Source: Streptomyces malachitofuscus | GTDB lineage: Bacteria > Actinomycetota > Actinomycetes > Streptomycetales > Streptomycetaceae | DNA length: 64,000 nucleotides | Direction: 5' to 3' | Assembly: GCF_014650055.1 (NCBI RefSeq) | Contig: NZ_BMUF01000003.1 | Span: 124,001-188,000 of the forward strand | Shown here: positions 8,019 through 16,187 of the stretch, piece by piece | Layout: every line of letters starts with the position of its first letter | Position numbering within the stretch: position 1 is the stretch's first letter | Made by a program: the position numbers and the translations under genes | Notes under the pieces: generated by a model | Told to the model about the DNA's origin: nothing | What the model saw: only the letters and a program-made list of their open reading frames with translations | The model's database searches: none

Positions 8019-8819
8019 ATGAGCCGTACGCCCGTCCCGCCCGTGCTCCGTCCCTACCTGGACGAACTGGTCGACCGCACCCGGGCCGTCTGCGGACCGC
8101 ACCTGGTGAGCGTCCTGGCCGTCGGGTCCCTGGCCCTCGGCGACTACCGCCACGGACGCAGCGACGTGGACGTGACGGTGGTGGTGGACGACTCGCTTCC
8201 GCACGGGTCACTCCCCGAACTGGCCCGGAGGCTCGCCCACCCCGCCCTGGACTGCCCCGCCGCCGGACTGGAACTGGTGGTCTACCCCCGCGGTTTCGCC
8301 GCCGGCCCTTCCGACGCGGCCGGGTACCTCCTGGACCTCAACACCGGACCGTCCCTGCCTGAGCGGGCCAGCCACGACGCCGGGGGCTCCCCCGCCTTCT
8401 GGTACGTCCTCGACCGCTCCATCGCCCACCAGGCGGGCCTCCCGCTGTACGGAACGCCGGTCCGCGATGTGATCGCCGCGCCCCGGCGGGCCGCCGTCCT
8501 CACCGCGCTCCGCGCCTCCGTGCACGAGCACGCCGAGGGCGAGGGACACGCGGCCGACAACCGGGTCCTCAACGGCTGCCGCTCCGTCGTGTACTGCCGC
8601 ACGGGGCACTGGTTCGCCAAGCGCAGGGCGGCCGGGATCGTCGCCGCCTCCGAGGCGGCCTTCGCCCCGCTGCTCACGGAGGCGCTGCGTAGCTTCGAAC
8701 TCCCCAGGGAGTCGGCGCTCGCGCTGCCGGATACGGCCGTGCGGGAGTTCCTGGCCTGGGTGGCGGGCCGGGTGGACGAGGCCGTCGAGGCCGAGGGCGG
8801 CCACGGCACACCGCTCTGA
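8019..8819 (+). CDS. Aminoglycoside adenylyltransferase-like nucleotidyltransferase
   Basis: The 266-aa protein has an N-terminal Pol-beta type nucleotidyltransferase domain with GS at residues 36-37 and the metal-binding pair Asp49/Asp51 in GDYRHGRSDVDVTVV, followed by a helical C-terminal domain (DUF4111-like) as in ANT(3'')/ANT(9) enzymes. Start ATG 8019 was chosen over an upstream GTG because it begins the family N-terminus. Streptomyces carry many such paralogues without proven resistance function, so a role in adenylylating aminoglycosides is only possible. Downstream, 8820-9027 shows no gene. Confidence 0.75.
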   Translation: MSRTPVPPVLRPYLDELVDRTRAVCGPHLVSVLAVGSLALGDYRHGRSDVDVTVVVDDSLPHGSLPELARRLAHPALDCPAAGLELVVYPRGFAAGPSDAAGYLLDLNTGPSLPERASHDAGGSPAFWYVLDRSIAHQAGLPLYGTPVRDVIAAPRRAAVLTALRASVHEHAEGEGHAADNRVLNGCRSVVYCRTGHWFAKRRAAGIVAASEAAFAPLLTEALRSFELPRESALALPDTAVREFLAWVAGRVDEAVEAEGGHGTPL

Positions 8820-9027
8820 GCGGCCGCGAGCGGCCCCGGCCCGTGAGGCGCCCTTCGAGGGACGCGCCGGTCGAGGCCTTCGCGATCGCACAGCGCCGTC
8901 CGTGTGGAACGGGCCGGACGGCCGGTTGTCCGGGCCGTTGCGCGGCCCTCGGCCGCTCGACAGGCGTCCGCTGCCGTGTCAGGCTCTTCCGCGCGGCATC
9001 GCGTGCCGGTCACCGGCTGGGTGAGGC

Positions 9028-9492
9028 ATGGAGGCGCCGCGGATGCCCGTGGAGGCATTGCACGTGTCAGTCGAGTTCAACCACACCATCGTTCTCACCC
9101 GCGACCGGGAGAAGTCCGCCCGTTTCCTCGCCCGGATCCTGGGCCTCGAGGTCGGGGAGCCGGCCGGGATGTTCCTCCCGGTGACGACCGCCAACGGCGT
9201 CACCCTGGACTTCGCGACCGTCGACATCGACATCCCCGCACAGCACTACGCGTTCCTCGTCTCCGAGGACGAGTTCGACGCACTTCTCAACCGGCTCGTG
9301 GACGCCGGGGTCCCCTTCCAGGCCGACCCGCACGGCAAGCACCCCCGCAGCATCAACCGCAACGACGGCGGGCGCGGCGTGTACTTCCTCGACCCGGCCG
9401 GTCACGGTCTCGAGGCCATCACCCGTCCCTACGGCACCGACCCGGACTCACCGCTGAACGGCGTCACCGAGGAGATCCCCGGGGCCGTCTGA
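9028..9492 (+). CDS. VOC family (glyoxalase-like) protein
   Basis: Single vicinal-oxygen-chelate domain of about 145 residues: EFNHTIVLTRDREKSARFL opens the first beta-alpha-beta unit (shown here as FNHTIVLTRDREKS) and GRGVYFLDPAGHGLEAITRPY the second (shown as VYFLDPAGHGLEAITRPY). His in FNHT and Glu in GLEAITRPY are in positions that often bind metal. Substrate cannot be told; relatives include dioxygenases, glyoxalase I and antibiotic-binding proteins. Either ATG 9028 or ATG 9043 could be the start; both are in frame and lie upstream of the first domain strand. A strong hairpin follows the gene. Confidence 0.8.
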   Translation: MEAPRMPVEALHVSVEFNHTIVLTRDREKSARFLARILGLEVGEPAGMFLPVTTANGVTLDFATVDIDIPAQHYAFLVSEDEFDALLNRLVDAGVPFQADPHGKHPRSINRNDGGRGVYFLDPAGHGLEAITRPYGTDPDSPLNGVTEEIPGAV

Positions 9493-9499
9493 CCGGCAC

Positions 9500-9537
9500 G
9501 GCGGCCCCCGCGGCACATGAGCGCGGCGGGGGCCGCC
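9500..9537 (+). terminator. Hairpin terminator after the VOC gene
   Basis: A perfect 12-bp inverted repeat, GGCGGCCCCCGC at 9500-9511 and GCGGGGGCCGCC at 9526-9537, with a 14-nt loop, starts 8 bp after the stop codon. There is no T-tract, as usual in high-GC actinobacteria. Confidence 0.7.
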
Positions 9538-9621
9538 CTGCCTGCGCCGGTTTACGTCCCGCGACGCGGGCTACGCGGCGCACACGGAAGTCCAGGCCGG
9601 TCACTCGACCCGGGAGGTGCC

Positions 9622-10047
9622 ATGACCCTGCGGATACGGGACGTGATGTCCGGGGACACCGCGTCCGTCGAGCCCATGACCACGGTGGCGCGGGCGGCGC
9701 GGCTGATGCGCGAGCACGACATCGGCGATGTCCTGGTCGCGTACGACTGCGATCTGTTCGGTGTGCTCACCGACCGCGACATCGTGCTGAGGGGTGTCGC
9801 CGAAGGACACGACCCCGAGGTCACGACGGTCGGTGCGCTGTGCACGCGCCCGCCCCTGGTGACCCTCGACCCCGAGGACACCACCGACCACGCCGTCGAG
9901 CTGATGCGGAGGCACGCCGTCCGCCGGCTCCCCGTGGTGGAACGCGGGGGTTGTCCGGTGGGCATGGTCAGCCTCGGTGATCTCGCCGCCACCGAGGACC
10001 CGCACTCCGCCCTCGCGGACATCAGCACGGCCGCGCCCACCCACTGA
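9622..10047 (+). CDS. Tandem CBS domain protein
   Basis: The 141-aa product consists of two CBS motifs (about residues 7-60 and 72-130) that together form a Bateman module binding adenine nucleotides; no catalytic domain is attached. Typical strings are VRDVM-like IRDVMSGD at the start, GVLTDRDIVLRG ending the first repeat and MVSLGDLA ending the second. ATG 9622 has CGGGAGGT upstream. Stand-alone CBS pairs of this size are usually stress or hypoxia proteins in actinobacteria. It converges on the PEBP gene with a gap of only 11 bp. Confidence 0.88.
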   Translation: MTLRIRDVMSGDTASVEPMTTVARAARLMREHDIGDVLVAYDCDLFGVLTDRDIVLRGVAEGHDPEVTTVGALCTRPPLVTLDPEDTTDHAVELMRRHAVRRLPVVERGGCPVGMVSLGDLAATEDPHSALADISTAAPTH

Positions 10048-10058
10048 GCGCGGGGCGG

Positions 10059-10511
10059 TCAGCGCCGGTAGAGGCCCACCAGGGTGCCGCTCGCCAACTG
10101 CCGATCCTCGACCGCCTCGTGCACCTGCTGTGCACGGGGCGCGTCCGGGAGCACGCACGGTTCGGCGAGGGCGTAGAGCCGGAACAGGTAGTGGTGCGCG
10201 TCGTCGCCCGGGGGCGGGTGCGGGCCGCCCCAGCCGCGGTCGCCGTAACCGTTGACGAGCTCGGTGCCCCGCGGCGGGCTCTGGCCCGCGCCGACTCCGT
10301 CGCTGTGGGGGTCGATGCCGACCACGATCCAGTGCACGAAGGTGCCCGAGGGGGCGTCGGGGTCCTCGCAGAGGAGGACGAGTTCCGCCGCGTCGTCCGG
10401 TACGCCCTGCCAGGTGAGGGGAGGGGAGAGGTTGGGTCCCTCGTACGCGTGCCGACGGCCGATGAACGCGTTGTCGTCGAAGGCGTCACTGCCGATGTCG
10501 ATGCCGGTCAT
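10059..10511 (-). CDS. YbhB/YbcL (PEBP) family protein
   Basis: Phosphatidylethanolamine-binding-protein fold, 150 aa. The ligand-site strings are recognisable: YEGPNLSPPLTW, LLCEDPDAPSGTFVHWIV, WGGPHPPPGDDAHHYLFRLYAL (each under 23 residues; key residues are the DPDAP, HW and GPxPP-HxY sets). Bacterial members have no assigned reaction; some inhibit proteases or bind small ligands. ATG 10511 begins the conserved region; an upstream ATG would add 11 residues. It precedes, or may be co-transcribed with, archease upstream on the same strand (gap 86 bp). Confidence 0.88.
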   Translation of the reverse strand: MTGIDIGSDAFDDNAFIGRRHAYEGPNLSPPLTWQGVPDDAAELVLLCEDPDAPSGTFVHWIVVGIDPHSDGVGAGQSPPRGTELVNGYGDRGWGGPHPPPGDDAHHYLFRLYALAEPCVLPDAPRAQQVHEAVEDRQLASGTLVGLYRR

Positions 10512-10597
10512 ACGGGCGGGGTACCCCCGACACTTTTCGGACATGCAGCGGGACGTCCGTCACCCGGACGCCGGAGGGGCCGACCGAGCCGGGAGGG

Positions 10598-11053
10598 TCA
10601 GGCGTCCACGGTGACCGCGCACGACCACCCGCACGGGCCCGGGGCGACATGGAGGTCCTCCCAGGTCACGGCCGTCGGGGCGGTTCCGGTGAGGCGGACG
10701 TCCGACAGGCCGGCGACCGCCAGGCGCACATCGAGGCCGCCCTCCGCCTCGTCCGCCTCCACGTCCACCGGGACCTGGCCGTACACATCCAGCCGGTACA
10801 GGACCTCGTCCAGCAGCGCGGCCAGCAGATCGTCGTCGCTGGCCTCGTCGAGACGGATGCGGCCCACACCGGTCGGCCGTACCCCGGAGACGTCGGCGAA
10901 GCACTCCACCATCGCCGCCACCGCCTCCGCGAGACAGTGCTCCCGGCTCGCCGCCCACGCCTCGATGCGGACCTCGTCCTCCTGCGCCACCGCCCGGTGC
11001 CCGCTCTCGTCCGGCCGCCGCGCCTGCCCGTAGTCGCCCGTGTCACCGACCAT
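10598..11053 (-). CDS. Archease family protein
   Basis: The 151-aa product matches archease: a first strand with DESGHRAVAQEDEVRIEAWA, a helix AEAVAAMVECFADVSGV, the central DDLLAALLDEVLYRLDVYG (each shown as key segment), and the closing VTWEDLHVA. Archease activates the RNA ligase RtcB by promoting its guanylylation. No rtcB gene is present in this window, so the partner must be elsewhere or the protein acts alone. ATG 11053 is the only start that gives the usual length. It is divergent from the phosphoribosyltransferase gene. Confidence 0.82.
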   Translation of the reverse strand: MVGDTGDYGQARRPDESGHRAVAQEDEVRIEAWAASREHCLAEAVAAMVECFADVSGVRPTGVGRIRLDEASDDDLLAALLDEVLYRLDVYGQVPVDVEADEAEGGLDVRLAVAGLSDVRLTGTAPTAVTWEDLHVAPGPCGWSCAVTVDA

Positions 11054-11179
11054 GACCCTCGACTGCCCGACGCTCGCGGACCCATGCCGGTCGGCGGCGC
11101 TTCGGGTGCCGGGGAGCGGGTACGCGGGTGCGGACCAGGTGCTTGAGGTGCCGTCTGCGCGCGGAGGGAGGCATCCGTC

Positions 11180-11827
11180 ATGCGGTTCCGTGATCGCCGG
11201 GAGGCCGGCCGCGAACTGGCCGCCCGACTGCGGCAGAGGCAGGACGAGGGAGGGCTGCCGGACCCGGTCGTGCTGGCCCTGCCCCGCGGCGGTGTCGCCG
11301 TGGCCGCCGAGGTCGCCCACGCCTTGGACGCTCCCCTCGACGTCCTCGTCGTACGGAAGGTCGGCGCCCCCTTCCACGAGGAGTTCGGTGTCGGCGCGAT
11401 GGCCGGTGACGGGGTGCCGGTGTTCGACGCGGACGCCCTGCGCCGGCTCGGCCTGAGCGAGTCCGACCTCGCGCCCGTCGTCGAGCGCGAGCGCGCCGAA
11501 CTGCGCCGCCGCGAAGAGCTCTACCGCCGGGGCCGCCCCGCTCCGGACCTGCGCGGACGGTCCGTGATCGTCGTCGACGACGGACTGGCGACCGGCTCCA
11601 CCGCCCGCGCCGCCCTGCGCGCCCTGCGCCCGCAGGGCCCCGGCCGGCTCCTGCTGGCCGCACCCGTCGGCGCTCCCGAGGGCGTGGCGCTGATGCGCGC
11701 CGAGGCCGACGAGGTGGTGTGCCTGCACGAGCCCGCCGCGTTCATGGCCGTGGGCCAGTGGTACGAGGAGTTCGACCAGCTGACGGACGAGGACGTCCTG
11801 GAAGCCCTGCGCCAGCGGCAGGCCTAG
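11180..11827 (+). CDS. Type I phosphoribosyltransferase family protein
   Basis: The 215-aa protein has a PRTase fold: LALPRGGVAVAAEVAHAL near residues 32-49 and the PRPP-binding loop VIVVDDGLATGSTARAAL at about 128-145. These proteins, common in actinobacterial stress islands, are annotated only as phosphoribosyltransferases; the base accepted is unknown. ATG 11180 is preceded by GGAGGGAGGC. Its neighbours (archease, PEBP, CBS pair) recall hypoxia or dormancy gene sets of S. coelicolor; this is context only. Confidence 0.85.
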   Translation: MRFRDRREAGRELAARLRQRQDEGGLPDPVVLALPRGGVAVAAEVAHALDAPLDVLVVRKVGAPFHEEFGVGAMAGDGVPVFDADALRRLGLSESDLAPVVERERAELRRREELYRRGRPAPDLRGRSVIVVDDGLATGSTARAALRALRPQGPGRLLLAAPVGAPEGVALMRAEADEVVCLHEPAAFMAVGQWYEEFDQLTDEDVLEALRQRQA

Positions 11828-11841
11828 GGCCTTTCGCTTGT

Positions 11842-13056
11842 TCAGATGACGGAGTCCGCGCGCAGAGCCTCGATCTCCTGCGGGTCGTGGCCGAGTTCCG
11901 TCAGGATCGCCTCGGTGTGCTCGCCCACGGCCGGTACCGGATCCATGCGCGCGGGCAGGCCCGCGAGGTCGGCGGGCGGGAGCAGTGCCGACACCGTCGC
12001 GCCCGGCACCTCCACCTCACGCCAGCGGTCGCGCGCGGCGAGCACCGGGTGGTCGAGGAAGGCGGCGACGTCGTTGACACCGGCGCAGGCGATGCCGATC
12101 GCCTCCAGGTGCTTCAGCAGCTCCTCGGCGTCGTCGCGGGCGCAACGCTCCGCGATGATCACGTTCAGCTCCTCCCGGTGCGCCACGCGGTCGGAACCGG
12201 TCGCGAACCGTGGATCGTCGGTGAGCTCCGGCCGGCCGAGGAACTCCGCGCACAGGGCCGCCCACTCGCGCTCGTTCTGGATGGAGAACAGCACCTCGCG
12301 GCCGTCGGCGGCCCGGTAGGTCCCGTACGGGGCGATGGTGGCGTGCTGGGTCCCCAGACGCGGAGGCTGGCTGCCGCCGTAGCGGGTGTAGTAGGCGGGC
12401 TGGCCCATCCACTCGGCCAGCGCCTCGAACAACGACACCTCCACGGGGTGGGCCGTGCCGGTGGTCGCCCGCGTGTACAGGGCGGTGAGCACACCGCTGT
12501 ACGCGTACATCCCGGCGGCGATGTCGGCGACGGATATGCCGGTACGGGCGCTCTCCTGCGCCGTCCCGGTCAGGGACACCAGGCCCGTCTGGCACTGCAT
12601 CAGGAGGTCGTACGCCTTGCGGTCGGCCCATGGCCCGCTCGTGCCGTAACCGGAGATGGTGCAGGGGATCAGCCTCGGGTAGCGGCGGGTGAGTTCGCCG
12701 GTCCCGAGGCCGAGCCGGTCGGCGGCGCCCGGTGCGAGGTTCTGCACGAACACGTCGGCGTCCCGCAGGAGCCGGTGGAGGATGTCCCGGCCCCGCGGGT
12801 CCTTGAGGTCCAGGGTGAGGGACTCCTTGGAGCGGTTGATCCACACGAAGTAGCTGGAGTGGCCGTGCACGGTGGTGTCGTAGCGCCGGGCGAAGTCGCC
12901 CTCGCCCGGCCGCTCCACCTTGATCACGCGTGCGCCCAGATCGGCCAGCTGCCGGGTGGCGTAGGGGGCGGCCACCGCCTGCTCCACGCTGACCACCGTC
13001 ACCCCGGACAAGGGGAGTTTCCGCACGTCCACGCCTCCTGCCTGCTCCCGGAGCAC
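11842..13056 (-). CDS. CaiB/BaiF family CoA-transferase
   Basis: Type III CoA-transferase of 404 aa that would move CoA between an acyl-CoA donor and a carboxylic acid. The catalytic Asp is Asp150 in DRKAYDLLMQ; the N-terminal Rossmann-like part has LADLGARVIKVERPGEGDFAR and the RSKESLTLDLK segment, and the C-terminal HPVLAARDRWREVE segment is also typical. The annotated ATG could be replaced by one of two GTG codons just downstream, which begin nearer the conserved LPLSG. No partner enoyl-CoA hydratase or dehydrogenase is adjacent, so the substrate is unknown. Confidence 0.9.
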   Translation of the reverse strand: MLREQAGGVDVRKLPLSGVTVVSVEQAVAAPYATRQLADLGARVIKVERPGEGDFARRYDTTVHGHSSYFVWINRSKESLTLDLKDPRGRDILHRLLRDADVFVQNLAPGAADRLGLGTGELTRRYPRLIPCTISGYGTSGPWADRKAYDLLMQCQTGLVSLTGTAQESARTGISVADIAAGMYAYSGVLTALYTRATTGTAHPVEVSLFEALAEWMGQPAYYTRYGGSQPPRLGTQHATIAPYGTYRAADGREVLFSIQNEREWAALCAEFLGRPELTDDPRFATGSDRVAHREELNVIIAERCARDDAEELLKHLEAIGIACAGVNDVAAFLDHPVLAARDRWREVEVPGATVSALLPPADLAGLPARMDPVPAVGEHTEAILTELGHDPQEIEALRADSVI

Positions 13057-13112
13057 CGGTCTCGATCAGTACCGCCGGGGCGGACGGTCTGTCAACGGCC
13101 GCCCCCGTCCGC

Positions 13113-13349
13113 TCACTGGCCGGCCCGGCTCCACGGAGCGTCGGCGGGGCGGCTGCGGGAGACGATGCGGGCGCCGCGCCCGTCGACGGAGCGGACCTGG
13201 AGCGAGCCGCAGCCGCAGCGGGTCCACACCGTGCTGCCCGTCGCCGTGCTGTGCCGGGAGACCACCTGGAACGGCTCGGCGTCGTCCGGCCACCCGCAGT
13301 ACGGGCAGAAGGTGCCGGTCGTCCCCGTGGCGCCGGTCGTGCTGGTCAT
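13113..13349 (-). CDS. Small zinc-ribbon protein
   Basis: A 78-residue protein with two pairs of cysteines: CPYC at residues 15-18 and CGC at 45-47, compatible with one zinc ribbon. The N-terminus is a low-complexity run of Thr, Gly and Ser. The start is supported by GAGGAG eight bases upstream. No enzymatic motif is visible. The gene is transcribed away from the LysR gene at 13473, so LysR control is possible. Function unknown. Confidence 0.7.
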   Translation of the reverse strand: MTSTTGATGTTGTFCPYCGWPDDAEPFQVVSRHSTATGSTVWTRCGCGSLQVRSVDGRGARIVSRSRPADAPWSRAGQ

Positions 13350-13366
13350 GGTGACTCCTCGTTGCT

Positions 13367-13391
13367 CAATTGCCTCGGTGCATGTCAATTG
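13367..13391. promoter_or_regulatory. Possible LysR binding region with two CAATTG boxes
   Basis: Two CAATTG hexamers (13367-13372 and 13386-13391, 19 bp apart) lie between the divergent zinc-ribbon and LysR genes. This AT-rich pair stands out in a high-GC context. LysR proteins often bind such divergent promoters; the assignment is an inference. Confidence 0.35.
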
Positions 13392-13472
13392 TCGCGACAC
13401 AGCAAGGGTGCGCCGTCCCGTCCGTACACGTCCAGGTTGACTTTGTGGACCCGACCGTGAAGCGTTTGCTTC

Positions 13473-14378
13473 ATGATTGATCTGCGCAGGCTGCACGTCC
13501 TGCGGGCGGTCGCCCACTACGGCACGGTCACCGCGGCGGCCCGCGCCCTGCACTTCACCCCGTCCGCCGCCTCCCAGCAGATCCGCCAGCTCGCCCGTGA
13601 CCTGGATGTCACGCTGCTGGAGCCGCAGGGGCGAGGGGTGCGGCTGACCCCGGCCGCGGAGAGTCTGCTGGCGCACGCCGACGCCATCCAGGCGCGCTGG
13701 GAGCAGGCGGAACTGGATCTGCGGGCCGATCACGACGCCCCGGCCGGGCTGCTGCGCGTCACCGGGTTCCCGGTGGCGATCTCGGTGCTGCTGGCGCCGA
13801 TGGCCGCCCGGTTGGGCGCGCGCCATCCGAGGCTGTCGGTGCGGATCGCGGAGGCGGGTGTGCCGCAGAGCTTCGACCTGCTGTTCGAGGGGGCCGCGGA
13901 TCTGGCCGTGGTGGAGTCCACGCCGCACAACCCGCCGCTGAGTGACGCGCGGTTCGACCAGCGGCCGCTGCTGGACGACCCGTTCGACCTGGTGGTCCCG
14001 GACGGGCATGCGCTGGCCGGTGCGGAGCGGGCCGACCTCGCCGAGGCGGCGCGCGAGCCGTGGATCGCTCCGGTGCCGGAGAGCCCGTGCCGGCCGCATG
14101 TGATGGCCGCGTGCGGTGCGGCCGGCTTCTCCCCGGACGTCGTCCATCACGCCCTGGACTGGAACGTCACCGCCCATCTCGTCGCCCACGGACTCGGCGT
14201 CGCCCTGATCCCGCGCCTCGCCCATCTGACGCCGCATCTGCCGATCTCCCGCGTGCGCTGCGCGGGCAACCCGCACCGCAAGCTGCTGACCTGCACCCGC
14301 GGCGGCGGCCACGCCCGCCCCGCGGTGGCGGCGGCGCTGCGCGAACTACGGGCACTGGCCCCCACGGCGGTCGCCTGA
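13473..14378 (+). CDS. LysR family transcriptional regulator
   Basis: A 301-aa LysR regulator: the winged helix-turn-helix at residues 1-60 contains LRRLHVLRAVAHYGTVTAAA and FTPSAASQQIRQLARDL, followed by a linker helix and a periplasmic-binding-protein-like effector domain from about residue 90. It is divergent from a zinc-ribbon gene and is followed by a large repeat tract, so the regulated target is uncertain. Inducer unknown. Confidence 0.92.
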   Translation: MIDLRRLHVLRAVAHYGTVTAAARALHFTPSAASQQIRQLARDLDVTLLEPQGRGVRLTPAAESLLAHADAIQARWEQAELDLRADHDAPAGLLRVTGFPVAISVLLAPMAARLGARHPRLSVRIAEAGVPQSFDLLFEGAADLAVVESTPHNPPLSDARFDQRPLLDDPFDLVVPDGHALAGAERADLAEAAREPWIAPVPESPCRPHVMAACGAAGFSPDVVHHALDWNVTAHLVAHGLGVALIPRLAHLTPHLPISRVRCAGNPHRKLLTCTRGGGHARPAVAAALRELRALAPTAVA

Positions 14379-14589
14379 CCGCCGCCGACCGCCCGGGCCG
14401 GCGACGCGGACTCCACCGTCGGCGTCACGCGGAACCCGCGTCCGCGCTGCCCGCACGACGCCAACGGTGGAGCCTCACCAAGGCCACAGTCCCCGACGTC
14501 CAGTCCCCGGCTGCCCGGGCCCCTTCACAGCCGTCACCCGCGGTCTCCGTGCGGCCGGGTCCGGTCCTGCGCGTTCCAGGCGGCCGGTC

Positions 14590-15185
14590 GGGCGGTGCGG
14601 GTTCGGCCGTGCGGGTTTCCAGGCGGGCGGGCGGTGCGGGTTTGGCCGTGCTGTTTCTACGTGGAGTGCCGACGGTGCGGGTTCGGCCCGGCGGTTTCGC
14701 CGTGGAGTGCCGACGGTGCGGGGCCAGCCGCGCGGCTCTACGCGGCGGGGTCCGGTCCTGTGCTTTCCACGCGGGCGGGCCGACGGTGCGGGTCCGGCCG
14801 TGCGGGTTTCCACGCGGGCGGGCGGGCGGTGCGGGTTTGGCCGTGCTGTTTCTACGTGGAGCGCCGGCGGTGCGGGTCTGGCCCGGCGGCTTCTACGTGG
14901 GGGCCGACGGTGCGGGGCCGGCCCCGCGTTCTCTACGCGGCCGGGTCCGACCGTGTGGTTTCCATGCGGGCGGGCCGGCGGTGCGGGTCGGCCCCGCGGG
15001 TTCTTACGCGGGCGGGCCGACGGTGCGGGACCGGCCCGGCGGTTTCTGCGTGGAGTGCCGACGGTGCGGGGCCAGCCGCGCGGCTCTACGCGGCGGGGTC
15101 CGGTCCTGTGCTTTCCACGCGGGCGCGCCGACGGTGCGGGTCCGGCCCGGCGGTTTCTACGCGGGCGGACCGGCGGTGCGGGGCC
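14590..15185. repeat. Degenerate 41-bp tandem repeat array (about 14 units)
   Basis: A GC-rich array marked by the core GGTGCGGG at about 14594, 14633, 14674, 14715, 14785, 14828, 14869, 14909, 14980, 15022, 15063, 15133 and 15175; most steps are 39-43 bp and two are 70 bp. Each unit also carries a CGGTTTCTACG-like segment. A larger block starting at 14702 recurs 348 bp later at 15050 with near identity over about 100 bp, showing a segmental duplication. The 41-bp period is not a multiple of three, and all frames are open, so the many open frames here are not evidence of a gene. Confidence 0.85.
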
Positions 15186-15343
15186 GGGTGTCCCGGGGGT
15201 GCTGTTGTCCGTGGCGCGTCGTGGCTGTTGGGGGGCGGCGGTTGTGCCGACGACGACACGCGCGCGGGATCGGTCGTGCGTCGGCGTGACCCGACCGGGT
15301 GGCCGGACGCCTGTGCGTGAGCCGGAGTGCCCGGGTGATGGTG

Positions 15344-15922
15344 CTATCGGCCCGGTGCGCCCACGCGCAGGCCGTCCATGATGAGGTCCAGCAGCCGGGC
15401 GGCGCGCGGCTGCCAGTCGCCGGCGGGGTCGAGCTGCCACAGGCCGCCCATGGCGAGAATGAGGTCGTCCGCGGTCACCCCCGGGCGGATGGCACCCGCC
15501 TCCTCACAGCGGCGCAGCAGATGCCCGGCCGCCTCGGTCACCGGGCTGTGGGCCGGCTTCTCGGGGCTTCCCGGCCCGCTGGTCGCCTGCCGGATGGCGT
15601 CGGCCAGTCCGGCCTTGGTCATGGCGAACCGGGCCAGCCGGTCCATCCACTCGCGCAGGGCGCGGTCCGGCTCCCGGTTCTGCAGCAACTCCGCCGCGCT
15701 GTCCGCGACCTGCTGCATCTCGTAGCGGTAGATCTCCAGGACCAGTGCCTCACGGCTGGGGAAGTTCCGGTAGAAGGTGCCCTGCCCGACGCACGCCTTC
15801 TTGGCGATCACGCTCAACGGGGTGTCCGCCGAGCGCGTCAGCTCGGCCACGGCCACTTCCAGGATCCGCTCCCGGTTGCGCTGCGCGTCCGCGCGCAGAG
15901 GTGCGTCCTTCTCGTGCCCCAT
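15344..15922 (-). CDS. TetR/AcrR family regulator of the adjacent molybdo-enzyme operon
   Basis: A 192-aa TetR protein. The HTH segment lies at about residues 20-65, with AELTRSADTPLSVIAKKACV and GTFYRNFPSREALVLEIY (in parts). The ligand-binding domain carries LRRCEEAGAIRPGVTADDL, common in TetR proteins of this subtype. It is transcribed away from the molybdenum hydroxylase operon, and two identical palindromes lie in the shared promoter, so it very probably represses that operon and itself. Ligand unknown; an aldehyde or aromatic aldehyde is plausible from the operon content. Confidence 0.92.
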   Translation of the reverse strand: MGHEKDAPLRADAQRNRERILEVAVAELTRSADTPLSVIAKKACVGQGTFYRNFPSREALVLEIYRYEMQQVADSAAELLQNREPDRALREWMDRLARFAMTKAGLADAIRQATSGPGSPEKPAHSPVTEAAGHLLRRCEEAGAIRPGVTADDLILAMGGLWQLDPAGDWQPRAARLLDLIMDGLRVGAPGR

Positions 15923-15966
15923 GCGTCCTCCTCACGGGCCGTGGCCGAAACCCGTCCTTGCTAACC

Positions 15967-16010
15967 GGACAGCTGTCCACTACGTTTTCCGGGGTAACGG
16001 ACAGCTGTCC
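15967..16010. promoter_or_regulatory. Pair of identical palindromes, probable TetR operators
   Basis: GGACAGCTGTCC occurs at 15967-15978 and again at 15999-16010, each a perfect 12-bp palindrome preceded by TAAC. Centre-to-centre distance is 32 bp, about three helical turns. They sit between the TetR start (15922) and the operon start (16188), the expected place for repression of both promoters. Confidence 0.8.
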
Positions 16011-16187
16011 GCTTCGGCTCCATCGTATCGGCGGACACGGACGGCCGCGGCATGCCCCGAACGACCGGCGTTCCCGGCTCCTCCGCCCTCCCCGCATGGT
16101 CCCGGACACCCCCCGCTCCGTACAGCCCGCCCCCCACCCCACGTCATCGAACCGTCCGCCTTCCAGATCCCTGAAAGAAGGCTGCTC

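Noticed and set aside
8820..9027. Search for a small gene or RNA in the 208-bp gap
   Set aside because: No ribosome site followed by a conserved frame and no strong hairpin was seen.
11826..11850. CCTAGGGCC text after the phosphoribosyltransferase stop as another MITE end
   Set aside because: The match decays after nine bases and no second end lies nearby.
14590..15185. Possible CRISPR array because of regular repeats
   Set aside because: Repeats are degenerate and continuous without distinct spacers, and no cas gene is present.
14060..15440. Several long open frames in all phases across the 41-bp repeat region
   Set aside because: Repeat period breaks frame and all frames are open on both strands; translations are repeats of Cys/Gly/Arg/Val with no family.
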